This document shows, piece after piece, positions 7,731 through 15,647 of a stretch of DNA of 64,000 bases. The DNA is taken from contig JAHISX010000023.1 of the NCBI GenBank assembly GCA_018817915.1, positions 1-64,000 of the forward strand, written 5' to 3'. Numbering within the stretch: the first letter of the stretch is position 1; every line of letters begins with the position of its first letter. The translations under genes were made by a program, and so were the position numbers. The stretch is from Bacillota bacterium. Its GTDB lineage: Bacteria; Bacillota_I; Bacilli_A; Acholeplasmatales; Acholeplasmataceae. The notes under the pieces were generated by a model. That model did no database searches. It had not been told where the DNA came from and saw nothing but the letters and a program-made list of their open reading frames with translations.

Positions 7731-9422
7731 CTATTTCCTAAGGTTAAAGGATGCAATTGAGCTATATATACGTTCTTGATGTTCAATATAATCAGGTGAA
7801 TTAAGTAATTGGTATTTCTGGTTATCAAGAACTATCAAATTTAAATCAGGGTATTCATCCAAATCTATGTACTGATCTGCATTAACAGAGGACACAAGCA
7901 TTTGATAATCATTTATATCAGAATTTAAAATGAATTCAAGTATATCTTGACTATTTTCATTATCTTGTTCTCCTTCTCTAGGTGAATCAATCACAAGGGG
8001 AAACTTAAACGACTGAACATTCATATGAGTTTTTATTTCTAAAAAAGCAAAGAAATATGCTAATGTACTTCTTACATACTGACTTCCACCAATTCGTAGT
8101 TTTTGAAAAGGTTTAATATTATCAGACTTAAAGTTTGTAACATTAAGATTTCTAAGAAATCTAGTGTATTCTGCAACAAACAATTCATGAGCTTCTCTCT
8201 TTAAAGTTTGGTGTTTTTCGATATTTTCGCTAACATTCTTTATTTCGTTTTCTAAAGATTGAATTTCAATATTTAATTTTGTCATTCTCTCAACAAGTTC
8301 AGAAATAATATTATCATAAGCTTTACGATTAATATAACTTTGATAAGCACTTTCCTTAACCTTAACTTGTTCTTCCAAAGCATTAATCTCACTTAACTGA
8401 TCAGCAAGGGAAGATTTAACTATAGCTAACTTATCACTGGATTCTTTTATTTCAAAATCAATTGATTTTGCTCTATTTCTCAAAAAACTTAAATTGTATA
8501 ATTCTTCTATTTCCTCTTCAAATGAAATTTCAAAGATATTTTCGCAATTAGGACATTTAATTTCTTTGCTTGTTTTTATGTCCTTCCCAGATGCTAATTG
8601 AGTTATAATTCTATCAATATCTTTTCTTTCGATCTCTAAATCAAATCTAGACGAATCCAAATATAAGAATTGTTCTTTTAACTCAGCAATTATGCTGAGA
8701 TTATGGTTTATTTTGTTTTTCATTTGATTTAAAACAATTTCCATTTCGTTTTCATTAATAAATGTATTATCAGATTTTATTGTTTCAGAAATTGTCTTAT
8801 ATATTTCTTCAGAATTAGCTTGTTCATCTTTCTTATTAGTCAGCACTTTTTGTTTTTCCTGAATCAACTGTCTATAAGAAATATAATCCTTATTCAATAT
8901 GTTAAGGTGGTAATAAAACAAATCGTTTCTACTAAGTTTTTCAAATTGTCCAAGATTTTCAAATGGTTCTACTTCTTTTTTCCAACTTTTATCTTGGTCC
9001 AAATAATATGGTAAAAAAGACATAGCAGGTGGAGCTAAGACGATACTCGCAGTTCTGCTTTTTAAATAAACACTAAATCCAAATTCTTCTTCATAAAATC
9101 TAGACAAACCCTCAATATTACCACGACTAAATTTCTTAATGAGTTTTTCTTCTTTGAATATAGTATATTCATCTTGGTAACGACAAATTCGATATTTTTG
9201 ATTATTCACATTAAATTCAATATCAAACATTTTTGAATGAACTTCAAATTCATCATCAAATAAACTATTTGCACCCAGGGTATGGTATAAAGATTTCATA
9301 ATCGTTGATTTACCTTTAGAATTTGAATCACTCGTAATCAAGTTTCTGTTATTTCCAAAAGACACATATTTTGCTTCTTTACGAATATAATCTACAATAA
9401 GCAAGTTATTAAAAATCAGCAC
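7731..9422 (-). CDS. SMC/Rad50-like ABC ATPase of an ABC-3C or Lamassu-like system
   Basis: The 563-residue protein has an N-terminal ATPase lobe with a modified Walker A, TSDSNSKGKST (residues 30-40, first Gly replaced). Long coiled coils follow (about 185-420), interrupted by a single CPNC zinc-hook motif at 290-293. The C-terminal lobe has the RIGGSQYVRSTLAYFFAF signature (443-460) and Walker B LVIDSPREGEQD (476-487). This architecture is that of the ATPases in ABC-three-component and Lamassu-type defence systems (family knowledge). GTG start with a strong AGGGGAGG site, 13 bases after the Cap4-like nuclease gene. The role in phage exclusion is inferred from the partner gene. Confidence 0.8.
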   Translation of the reverse strand: MLIFNNLLIVDYIRKEAKYVSFGNNRNLITSDSNSKGKSTIMKSLYHTLGANSLFDDEFEVHSKMFDIEFNVNNQKYRICRYQDEYTIFKEEKLIKKFSRGNIEGLSRFYEEEFGFSVYLKSRTASIVLAPPAMSFLPYYLDQDKSWKKEVEPFENLGQFEKLSRNDLFYYHLNILNKDYISYRQLIQEKQKVLTNKKDEQANSEEIYKTISETIKSDNTFINENEMEIVLNQMKNKINHNLSIIAELKEQFLYLDSSRFDLEIERKDIDRIITQLASGKDIKTSKEIKCPNCENIFEISFEEEIEELYNLSFLRNRAKSIDFEIKESSDKLAIVKSSLADQLSEINALEEQVKVKESAYQSYINRKAYDNIISELVERMTKLNIEIQSLENEIKNVSENIEKHQTLKREAHELFVAEYTRFLRNLNVTNFKSDNIKPFQKLRIGGSQYVRSTLAYFFAFLEIKTHMNVQSFKFPLVIDSPREGEQDNENSQDILEFILNSDINDYQMLVSSVNADQYIDLDEYPDLNLIVLDNQKYQLLNSPDYIEHQERIYSSIASFNLRK

Positions 9423-9435
9423 TTTGACACCTCCC

Positions 9436-10509
9436 CTAATTCATCTTGTATAAATATATTGTGACAATAAATTCACCATATTCTTTGTAAAACTCTGATG
9501 TTTTCAATATATCATCATCGTTCAAATAGTTAATTATGCTCTGAACAATATCTTTTTCATCTATATCTTGATTGATATCTACGTATTCAGCTATTTTTTC
9601 GTTTGCATATGATACCAGCTTCGATCCTGATTTTATCTTTTCAATTTGGAATTTCTTATATTTTTTGAGACAATTATAATTATTACCATAAGTGAAGCAT
9701 GAACCTAAGACATTACATTTAAAATCATTTAGATTTTGAAATTCGGGTAATTCTACTAACCATGTTTTTTCTATTATTAGAGATATATCCTTATCAGTAA
9801 TACTTTTCGATTGCTTCAAATGCTCCACTTCAATATTTACTGGATTAAATACATTCTTTTGTCTTTTTTGGAGTTCTAAAATCAGTTTTGAATAAATAGT
9901 ATCAAGTGATGAAAGTGTTAATTTATTATTAATAGATTGACAATATAGAGAAAGTTTACCTCTAATTTGATCATCATATCCTTTTAAGCTTAAATCAGAA
10001 GACAGAACATAATAATTATCTAGTTTAATGTCCTCTTTTTCAAGTTGATATTCAATTGATAACTGCTCCACAACTTGATCATGAAATTTAATATTGTCGG
10101 GAAGATTTAATAAATCAGAAAGTTTTTCAACATTCACTTGATCATAAATTTTATCGTTTAGCTTGATTCCATTATTTGTAACTAAAATACCTTTTGAATC
10201 AAATTCGCTGAAGTTAGAAATATTATAATGCATTTTAGAAATCCAATTATTTGTAATTATAACCCTCATACTTATTGGTCCATTATTTTTCGTTTTAACC
10301 TGATAAAATGTAATCATTTTATTATCATCATTGCCACTTACTACAACAACATCGTCTAGATAGTCTAAAAATGTCAAAAAACTTGTTTCTTCAGACATCA
10401 TTTTTATTATTAGTCCCGCAGCAAAAAAAACCTGGTATTGGTATCTATTATAGACATCACTGCCAGAGAACTCTCTTGGGATTACTACTCGAAGCTTCTC
10501 ATCTATCAC
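9436..10509 (-). CDS. Cap4/DUF4297-type nuclease effector
   Basis: The N-terminal third of this 357-residue protein matches DUF4297 (dsDNA endonuclease, Cap4-like): FSGSDVYNRYQYQVFFAAGLI (split over residues 14-34), then acidic residues LDDVVVV (51-57) and ITFYQVKTK (66-74), corresponding to the D...QxK catalytic core of a PD-(D/E)XK nuclease. The rest is not recognised; three Cys residues around 267-283 could bind metal. The GTG start follows a GGGGG site. It pairs with the downstream SMC-like ATPase as effector and sensor in Lamassu/ABC-3C-like systems. A separate middle component was not found and might be fused into the C-terminal half. Confidence 0.75.
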   Translation of the reverse strand: MIDEKLRVVIPREFSGSDVYNRYQYQVFFAAGLIIKMMSEETSFLTFLDYLDDVVVVSGNDDNKMITFYQVKTKNNGPISMRVIITNNWISKMHYNISNFSEFDSKGILVTNNGIKLNDKIYDQVNVEKLSDLLNLPDNIKFHDQVVEQLSIEYQLEKEDIKLDNYYVLSSDLSLKGYDDQIRGKLSLYCQSINNKLTLSSLDTIYSKLILELQKRQKNVFNPVNIEVEHLKQSKSITDKDISLIIEKTWLVELPEFQNLNDFKCNVLGSCFTYGNNYNCLKKYKKFQIEKIKSGSKLVSYANEKIAEYVDINQDIDEKDIVQSIINYLNDDDILKTSEFYKEYGEFIVTIYLYKMN

Positions 10510-10671
10510 TATATCTACCCCCGAAGGAAACTGATAAATTGATTATAGCATAATAATAAAGTTTTTTGAATGCAAATCATATTATTGATTTTCAAAAATA
10601 ATGCCTTGTGTTTTTTAATTGTCCCCTAGCGCGGTACCCATACTATTTTTTTTTGATATGAATGGGGGGGA

Positions 10672-11367
10672 TTAGAGCAAGTTTTTTAACACGATTATAT
10701 TTAATTCAAGATTAATAACACAATTGTTAATGTTTGTTACAGTTTCATCTCTATATGAATTAATTTGATTCAGTGCAAATCCTGATGTTTTTGATAATAG
10801 ATTGACATACTGATTTTTGATTGTCAATGTATCATTAATCACTAATTTTAATGTCTCTACGAAATTTAAATCTTTAATTATCAATGAAGAGTCTGACAAT
10901 TGTTGAATTAAGTTTTCGATATGATTTACGAAAGATTTTTGGTTTACAATTATATCCCTTTGAGTTGTAAGAGGAACAAAAAAGCCTGTCTTTCTTACTT
11001 CATCAAGACTTAATATAGAGGCAAGTTTTTTACCATCAGTTATTATTTTATTTGTTATTTTTAATGAACTGTTTTTTTCTTGTTCTTCAGAAGATTTTGA
11101 AGCATCACCTTCATGCTTATGTAAATCGCCTTCAACAAAAATCTGTTCTGTCGCATTGAAATTATTAACACTTATATTTATCGTGATTGCTAAAGATAAT
11201 GACAATGCAACGGATACACCACCTAAAATGTCTTTAATGATCTCTAGTGTATTGATATCATTAATTTTAGTTAACACTATAAGAAATATATATATTATAC
11301 TTATAAATATTGTTAATGCGATAATTATACCAATTCTCTTTTTTATCCAATCTGAAATATGCTTCAT
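10672..11367 (-). CDS. Membrane protein of unknown function
   Basis: Two hydrophobic segments near the N-terminus (about residues 13-33 and 45-67) are followed by a soluble, Ser/Glu/Lys-rich linker and a helical C-terminal domain of about 120 residues. I do not recognise the family. It lies upstream of the nuclease/ATPase pair but is separated from it by 162 bases with no gene and a GC-rich word (AGCGCGGTACCC) beside long T and G runs. It may be an independent accessory gene or the membrane arm of the same system. The GGGGATG ribosome site supports the start. Confidence 0.6.
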   Translation of the reverse strand: MKHISDWIKKRIGIIIALTIFISIIYIFLIVLTKINDINTLEIIKDILGGVSVALSLSLAITINISVNNFNATEQIFVEGDLHKHEGDASKSSEEQEKNSSLKITNKIITDGKKLASILSLDEVRKTGFFVPLTTQRDIIVNQKSFVNHIENLIQQLSDSSLIIKDLNFVETLKLVINDTLTIKNQYVNLLSKTSGFALNQINSYRDETVTNINNCVINLELNIIVLKNLL

Positions 11368-11420
11368 GGTTTCATCCCCTTTTGTATAATTATATCAAAT
11401 ATAATCAACAAAAACGAGGC

Positions 11421-11705
11421 TTATTTACGAATCATATCACCATTTGAATCGAATTCTATCGTTGGACTAAATCGCTTATGTTCTTTATTGTGACAATCTT
11501 TACATAAAAGTTCTAAGTTTTCTTGATTGATGCTCACAGAACTGTCTTTTATATTATCAATTGTTAATCGTTTCTTATGATGAACTTCTTCACCTAATTT
11601 ACCACAACGTTCACATAGTCCGTTGACTTCGCGTATCTTGATTTCTCTTGCTACTGCCCATACACTAGACTTGTAAAAATTGTGTATCACCTTAGGTTTT
11701 CGCAT
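11421..11705 (-). CDS. Phage HNH endonuclease
   Basis: The 94-residue protein shows a Cys4 HNH layout: CERCGKLGEEVHHKKRL gives the first CxxC and the HH catalytic pair, and NLELLCKDCHNKEH gives the Asn, second CxxC and final His. Stand-alone HNH nucleases of this type normally sit directly before the small terminase gene and take part in packaging-associated cleavage. Here a block of about 3.7 kb separates them, supporting insertion of accessory genes. The start overlaps the end of the phage metK by 14 bases. Confidence 0.9.
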   Translation of the reverse strand: MRKPKVIHNFYKSSVWAVAREIKIREVNGLCERCGKLGEEVHHKKRLTIDNIKDSSVSINQENLELLCKDCHNKEHKRFSPTIEFDSNGDMIRK

Positions 11706-12822
11706 AAAGTTCTCTCAATTGATTAATCTTATCATCTACATGTTCCCAGCGAACAGGAAGTTCTTCTCTACCAAAGTGTCCATAAGCAGCTAAGTCTTTG
11801 AACTTGACCTTATCCAATTCAAGTTCTTTTCTTATATTCTCAGGTTTAAAGTTAAAGATATAATTAACCAATGATGTGATTTCATCATCATCAGTAACAC
11901 CAGTATCAAACGTATTAACAAGTACGCTTACTGGCTTTGCTACACCTATTACATATCCAAGACTAACCTCGCAATGTGTGGCCAAACCTGCCCCTACAAC
12001 GGCTTTTGCAACGTATCTGGCATAATAAGCCGCACTGCGATCAACCTTGCTTACGTCTTTACCTGAGAAAGCTCCTCCGCCATGTCTTGCATAACCACCA
12101 TACGTATCAACAATGATTTTTCTACCCGTTAATCCAGAGTCTGCATATGGTCCGCCTATTACAAACTCTCCAGTAGGATTTATAAGTATTTCTGCTTCAA
12201 CTAATGTATCAAAGTCAAAGACCTTTGTTAATACTTCATTGATTATGATATCTTCAATAAACTCTCTATCAAGACCTGGTTTTGTTTGTGCTGAGACAAC
12301 AATGGTTTGTACTTTGATTGGTTTCCCATTTTCATAACCTACAGATACCTGGCACTTTCCATCAGGTCCAAAGATGTGAGAGTATTTTTCTTTTCGAATC
12401 TTATCTACTTCTTTTGATATTTGATGTGCAAGCATAATCGGAAGTGGCATGAATTCTTGTGTTTCATTACAAGCATATCCAAACATAATCCCTTGATCGC
12501 CTGCACCTTGTTCTTTACTTTCGCTTGAATCAACACCAAGTGCGATATTAGGTGACTGCTTACTTATCTTTTCTATTACAACAAACTTCTCATCATAACC
12601 AATTTCCTTGATGGTTTGTTTTGCTATTTGAGAATAATTGACAATTGCAGTAGTTGTTACTTCACCGAATACAAAAATCAAATCATCTTTGATTGCTGTC
12701 TCAACTGCTACTCTTGCATTCTTATCTTGTTCTAGTATTGCATCTAAAATTGCATCACTGATTTGATCACATACTTTATCAGGATGTCCACTAAATACAG
12801 ATTCACTTGTTACTATTTGCAT
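11692..12822 (-). CDS. metK: S-adenosylmethionine synthetase, prophage copy
   Basis: A full-length MetK of 376 residues with all signature motifs: N-terminal SGHPDKVCDQISDAIL, the GAGDQGIMFGYA hexapeptide region, and [22 protein letters not shown]. It makes SAM from methionine and ATP. A second, distinct metK is at 53880, and that copy has a SAM-I riboswitch; this one does not. Here a terminator in the end of the previous gene is followed directly by an AGGAGGAG site. On the same element are methyltransferases at 13612, 19145 and 20818, so a role in supplying SAM for DNA methylation is plausible inference. No catalytic residue looks lost. Confidence 0.95.
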   Translation of the reverse strand: MQIVTSESVFSGHPDKVCDQISDAILDAILEQDKNARVAVETAIKDDLIFVFGEVTTTAIVNYSQIAKQTIKEIGYDEKFVVIEKISKQSPNIALGVDSSESKEQGAGDQGIMFGYACNETQEFMPLPIMLAHQISKEVDKIRKEKYSHIFGPDGKCQVSVGYENGKPIKVQTIVVSAQTKPGLDREFIEDIIINEVLTKVFDFDTLVEAEILINPTGEFVIGGPYADSGLTGRKIIVDTYGGYARHGGGAFSGKDVSKVDRSAAYYARYVAKAVVGAGLATHCEVSLGYVIGVAKPVSVLVNTFDTGVTDDDEITSLVNYIFNFKPENIRKELELDKVKFKDLAAYGHFGREELPVRWEHVDDKINQLRELYAKT

Positions 12823-12846
12823 ATCTTCACTCTCCTCCTAATATAA

Positions 12847-12872
12847 CGAAAAAAGGAGCCTTAGCTCCTGAA
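12847..12872 (-). terminator. Hairpin terminator before phage metK
   Basis: GGAGC, loop TAAG, GCTCC and six T on the minus strand, overlapping the last codons of the gene at 12861. Readthrough or a separate promoter would be needed for metK. Confidence 0.7.
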
Positions 12873-13160
12873 TGATGTTTTTGGTAAATATGCTGTGTAC
12901 CTTGCGTAATGATATCCTTCGCTTTCAACAAGGATTCCAAAGTCATGCTGTTCTGATGTTACCAAGATGCAATGGAACGTTCCTTCATTATCGCAATGCA
13001 TTAGTTCAATATTTTCTTTAATGAAATCATAATCGTCTAATGGATTCTTGATGAAGGTTTCAAATAAGTTCGGTTCAATCAATACTTCTTTTTCAATCAC
13101 AAACTCATCTTGTGGAATGAGTTCGTAGTTCACTGCTTTTCTGATAAAGTTTGCTTTCAT
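12861..13160 (-). CDS. Phage protein of unknown function (DUF6329-like)
   Basis: The ATG ending at 13160 (MKANFIRKAV) with a GGGAG site is chosen over the earlier track start, because it overlaps the upstream stop as ATGA. The product of about 99 residues ends in HDFGILVESEGYHYARYTAYLP, a pattern I associate tentatively with small phage proteins (DUF6329). Its coding end contains a terminator hairpin. No catalytic motif is visible. Function unknown; co-transcribed with the papain-like gene upstream. Confidence 0.6.
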   Translation of the reverse strand: MKANFIRKAVNYELIPQDEFVIEKEVLIEPNLFETFIKNPLDDYDFIKENIELMHCDNEGTFHCILVTSEQHDFGILVESEGYHYARYTAYLPKTSFRS

Positions 13161-13534
13161 TGTGTAATCTCCCATGCTGTATAAACTGATCTGTAAGTAC
13201 AATCCCATGTATCAAGGATCACTCCATCTATGCAAGCTGTAATGTGTCCTGCCATTTTTAAGATGTAAGTTCCCTTTGGATGTAGTTCTGTAAAATCAGA
13301 TCCTTTAATTCTTGGTTCACCTTTTACTGCTTTGAATATCAGTCTTGGATTCTTTTCTAAATACTTATACAAAAACAATGTGTCTTTGTATCCAGAAAAT
13401 CCTAACTCGCGTTTCTTTTGATTTAATTCTCTTCGACATTCTAAGTAATCTTTGTTGGTTGCCGTTGCGATTGCTCTAACAACACAATCTCCTGTTTTGA
13501 TTCCTTTTGGATGTGCATTAAACTCTTTGAACAT
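13157..13534 (-). CDS. Papain/C39-like cysteine peptidase-fold phage protein
   Basis: The 125-residue protein arranges GDCVVRAIATATN near the N-terminus, GHITACIDG at about 96-104, and DTWDC at about 108-112, giving a Cys, His, Asp triad in papain-fold order. Small proteins of this type occur in phages and mobile elements; substrates are unknown. The start has a strong AAAGGAG site. Upstream lies a 44-bp element that it shares with the serine recombinase operon (see 13557-13601). Activity is inferred from residue order only. Confidence 0.65.
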   Translation of the reverse strand: MFKEFNAHPKGIKTGDCVVRAIATATNKDYLECRRELNQKKRELGFSGYKDTLFLYKYLEKNPRLIFKAVKGEPRIKGSDFTELHPKGTYILKMAGHITACIDGVILDTWDCTYRSVYTAWEITQ

Positions 13535-13556
13535 TCTTTTAGTCTCCTTTAGTATA

Positions 13557-13601
13557 ATTTTGTTACTCTATATATCACTCTAAAGGCACTAAATAGCAAG
13601 T
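13557..13601 (-). promoter_or_regulatory. Regulatory element shared with the serine recombinase operon
   Basis: On the minus strand the region reads ACTTGCTATTTA, then a short spacer, GAGTGATATATAG and AGTAAC, directly before the 13157 operon. Nearly the same element is found on the plus strand at 26494-26538, before the large serine recombinase. It includes a possible -35 (TTGCTA) and -10 (TATATA), but the spacing differs between copies, so a protein-binding role is also possible. Confidence 0.6.
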
Positions 13602-13611
13602 TATATTTTCA

Positions 13612-14814
13612 CTATAGTAACAAATTCTCAAACAATTCATAATGGCTCAATGGAGACCTTTTTCCGTTTCTGATTAAATAGCAATCTTCTATCGATTCAC
13701 TATGTCTGATATATCTTTTTACGATGACATCAACAAATCTTTCATCAAGCTCCATCAAGCAACTTTTACGATCAAGTTGATCTGCTGCGATTAATGTTGA
13801 ACCAGAACCACCAAATAGATCTAGAATGGTTTCATGTCTTCTGCTAGAATTTGAGATTGCTTTTCCAACTAGCTCTAAAGGTTTCATCGTTGGATGTTCT
13901 TCACTCTTCCTAGGTTTGTTATAGTTCCAAATTGTGTCTTGAGTTCTATCATCAACAAAGAAATGAGCTGCGCCTTCTCTCCATCCATAAAGAATAGGTT
14001 CATGTCTCCAATGATAGTCTTGTCTTCCTAGTACTAATGCATTCTTTTCCCATATTATTTGTTGTGCGTACTTAAAACCCGCTTCAAGATACGATAATAA
14101 AAAATTCTTGAGTTCTGTTGCCGCATGACAAACATAGATTGCTCCACCTGGTTTCGTATGCTCAAACATATTCTTGAAAGCATCATATAAAAAAAGATAG
14201 AAGCTATTGTCTCCCATCTTATCGTTTTTGATTTTACCTGCAGTTCCTTCATAATCCACATTATAAGGTGGATCAGTAAAGATCATATCTATTGTTTGGG
14301 AATCTACTAATTTATTTACATCTTCGCTTTTTGTAGAATCTCCACACATAACTCGATGATTACCAAGGACATAAACATCTCCTGGCTCACTAAATGGCAC
14401 TTCTGGAATCTCGTCTTCAATATCAAAATCATCATCAGAAGCATTATCCGGAAGCAATTCTTCTAGTTCTTCAAATCCGAATTGAAGCATATCCATATTA
14501 ATAAAGGAAAGCTCTTCTTCCAGTTTTGAGAAATCCCAAGTCGCAAGTTCTGCTGTTTTATTATCCGCTAAGCGAAATGCTTTGATTTGTGCCTCATTTA
14601 AGTCATCTGCAATAATACATGGGACCTCTTTCAAATCAAGCGACACAGCGGCTTTTAAGCGTGTGTGTCCGGCAATAATGACATTGTCTTTCGTTATTAC
14701 AATAGGAACCTTAAATCCAAACTCTTTTATTGAGTTGGCCACCGCATGAACTGCTTCATCATTATTCCTTGGATTATTCTCATAAACAATCAACTCTTTA
14801 ATCTTCTTCATCAT
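13612..14814 (-). CDS. ParB-domain/N4-N6 DNA methyltransferase fusion
   Basis: The product of about 400 residues joins an N-terminal ParB/Srx-like domain (YENNPRNNDEAVHAVANSI ... IIAGHTRLKAA) to a beta-class methyltransferase with catalytic DPPYNVDY and SAM-binding LDLFGGSGSTLIA. Such proteins are common in phages and protect phage DNA or tune expression; no partner nuclease is adjacent. The ORF track starts earlier, in the preceding gene; the ATG ATG pair near 14814 gives the usual start MMKKIKELIVYENNPRN. It overlaps the HTH protein gene at 14798. Confidence 0.88.
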   Translation of the reverse strand: MMKKIKELIVYENNPRNNDEAVHAVANSIKEFGFKVPIVITKDNVIIAGHTRLKAAVSLDLKEVPCIIADDLNEAQIKAFRLADNKTAELATWDFSKLEEELSFINMDMLQFGFEELEELLPDNASDDDFDIEDEIPEVPFSEPGDVYVLGNHRVMCGDSTKSEDVNKLVDSQTIDMIFTDPPYNVDYEGTAGKIKNDKMGDNSFYLFLYDAFKNMFEHTKPGGAIYVCHAATELKNFLLSYLEAGFKYAQQIIWEKNALVLGRQDYHWRHEPILYGWREGAAHFFVDDRTQDTIWNYNKPRKSEEHPTMKPLELVGKAISNSSRRHETILDLFGGSGSTLIAADQLDRKSCLMELDERFVDVIVKRYIRHSESIEDCYLIRNGKRSPLSHYELFENLLL

Positions 14815-15283
14815 CACTAGCATTTGTCCAATCATCCTCTTTTGCATTCAGTCTTTTTTCCATCAAATCTAATTCACGTTTCTTTTCGTTATATTCTCGG
14901 CCAAAGTTAGTAATTAGAAGATATCTTATTGCTTTGTAGTCTGGTCTCTCTTTTTTGGTATGCTTTTCAATTCTCTCTTTTCTTTTACCATTTCCATCTT
15001 TTTCAATATTGGTTTTGGTATCTTCAGAGTATGCACCTATAGCAAGCTGATACATCGAATCTAACAAATTCTTCTTCAGACTTTCTTTTCCTTTATAAAT
15101 CGCATCCTTGATTTTTGGATGTTTTCTTTTTAATGCTATAAAAGTTTTCTCGCTTATTCCTAAAGATTCAGAAAGATCACGTTGATTTATTCTTTGGGAA
15201 GCTAGTTTTTCTATTTCTTTTAATTTATTCTTTAGAACTCCATCTTTTTCCCATTGCTGGTAGGAATCTAGTAGTTTTGGCAT
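14798..15283 (-). CDS. Phage helix-turn-helix protein
   Basis: The 161-residue protein has a likely helix-turn-helix in SQRINQRDLSESLGISEKTFIALKRKHPK (residues about 29-57), then a charged, helical C-terminal half rich in Lys and Glu. The arrangement resembles small-terminase-like or transposase-like HTH proteins of phages, but the P27 small terminase is already at 7404, so the role is uncertain. It is the first gene of the operon driven from the control region at 15535, behind a leader that contains a terminator hairpin. AGGTGAT ribosome site. Confidence 0.6.
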   Translation of the reverse strand: MPKLLDSYQQWEKDGVLKNKLKEIEKLASQRINQRDLSESLGISEKTFIALKRKHPKIKDAIYKGKESLKKNLLDSMYQLAIGAYSEDTKTNIEKDGNGKRKERIEKHTKKERPDYKAIRYLLITNFGREYNEKKRELDLMEKRLNAKEDDWTNASDDEED

Positions 15284-15366
15284 TGGCTAATCACCTCATT
15301 GTTTCTCGCGCTAAACAGTCAAAACTGAAGTTATTCAATATTCGAGCCCTACAAATCTTTCTGCAA

Positions 15367-15395
15367 AAGAAAAAGGAACTCGATCAACGAATTCC
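15367..15395 (-). terminator. Leader terminator/attenuator ahead of phage operon
   Basis: On the minus strand GGAATTCG, loop TTGAT, CGAGTTCC (one G-U pair) and a T5 run form a terminator between the promoter at 15535 and the first gene. The gap 15284-15647 contains no convincing gene besides this leader and the promoter region. Confidence 0.6.
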
Positions 15396-15534
15396 TGTTA
15401 CTTCTAGGCTTCTTTTTAGCCAGTACTCCACGATACTTTGAGTCTATCAAAATCTGCAAGTTTTGTCTACAAGCTTTTAGCACAATTTTCTTGTAATAGT
15501 GCCTTTTAGGGTATATCACTTATCGACATAATTA

Positions 15535-15606
15535 AGTATAGTTCTAATACTGTTATTGATTACTTGTGTGTATGTTGGTGTTACCGTTCACAAGTATTAC
15601 TGGTAA
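15535..15606 (-). promoter_or_regulatory. Duplicated phage operator and promoter, copy 1
   Basis: On the plus strand, 15578-15606 contains GTGTTACCGTTCACAAG, one variable base and ATTACTGGTAA, with TTACC/GGTAA ends in inverted arrangement. A minus-strand -10 box TATACT is at 15535-15540, 37 bases away, with no good -35, followed by ATGTCGAT. The same arrangement recurs at 23109-23179, before the replication operon. This suggests an activator-dependent phage promoter. Confidence 0.7.
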
Positions 15607-15647
15607 CGCTTCATAAAGAATATGTGAATAGTATATTTTTAAACATG

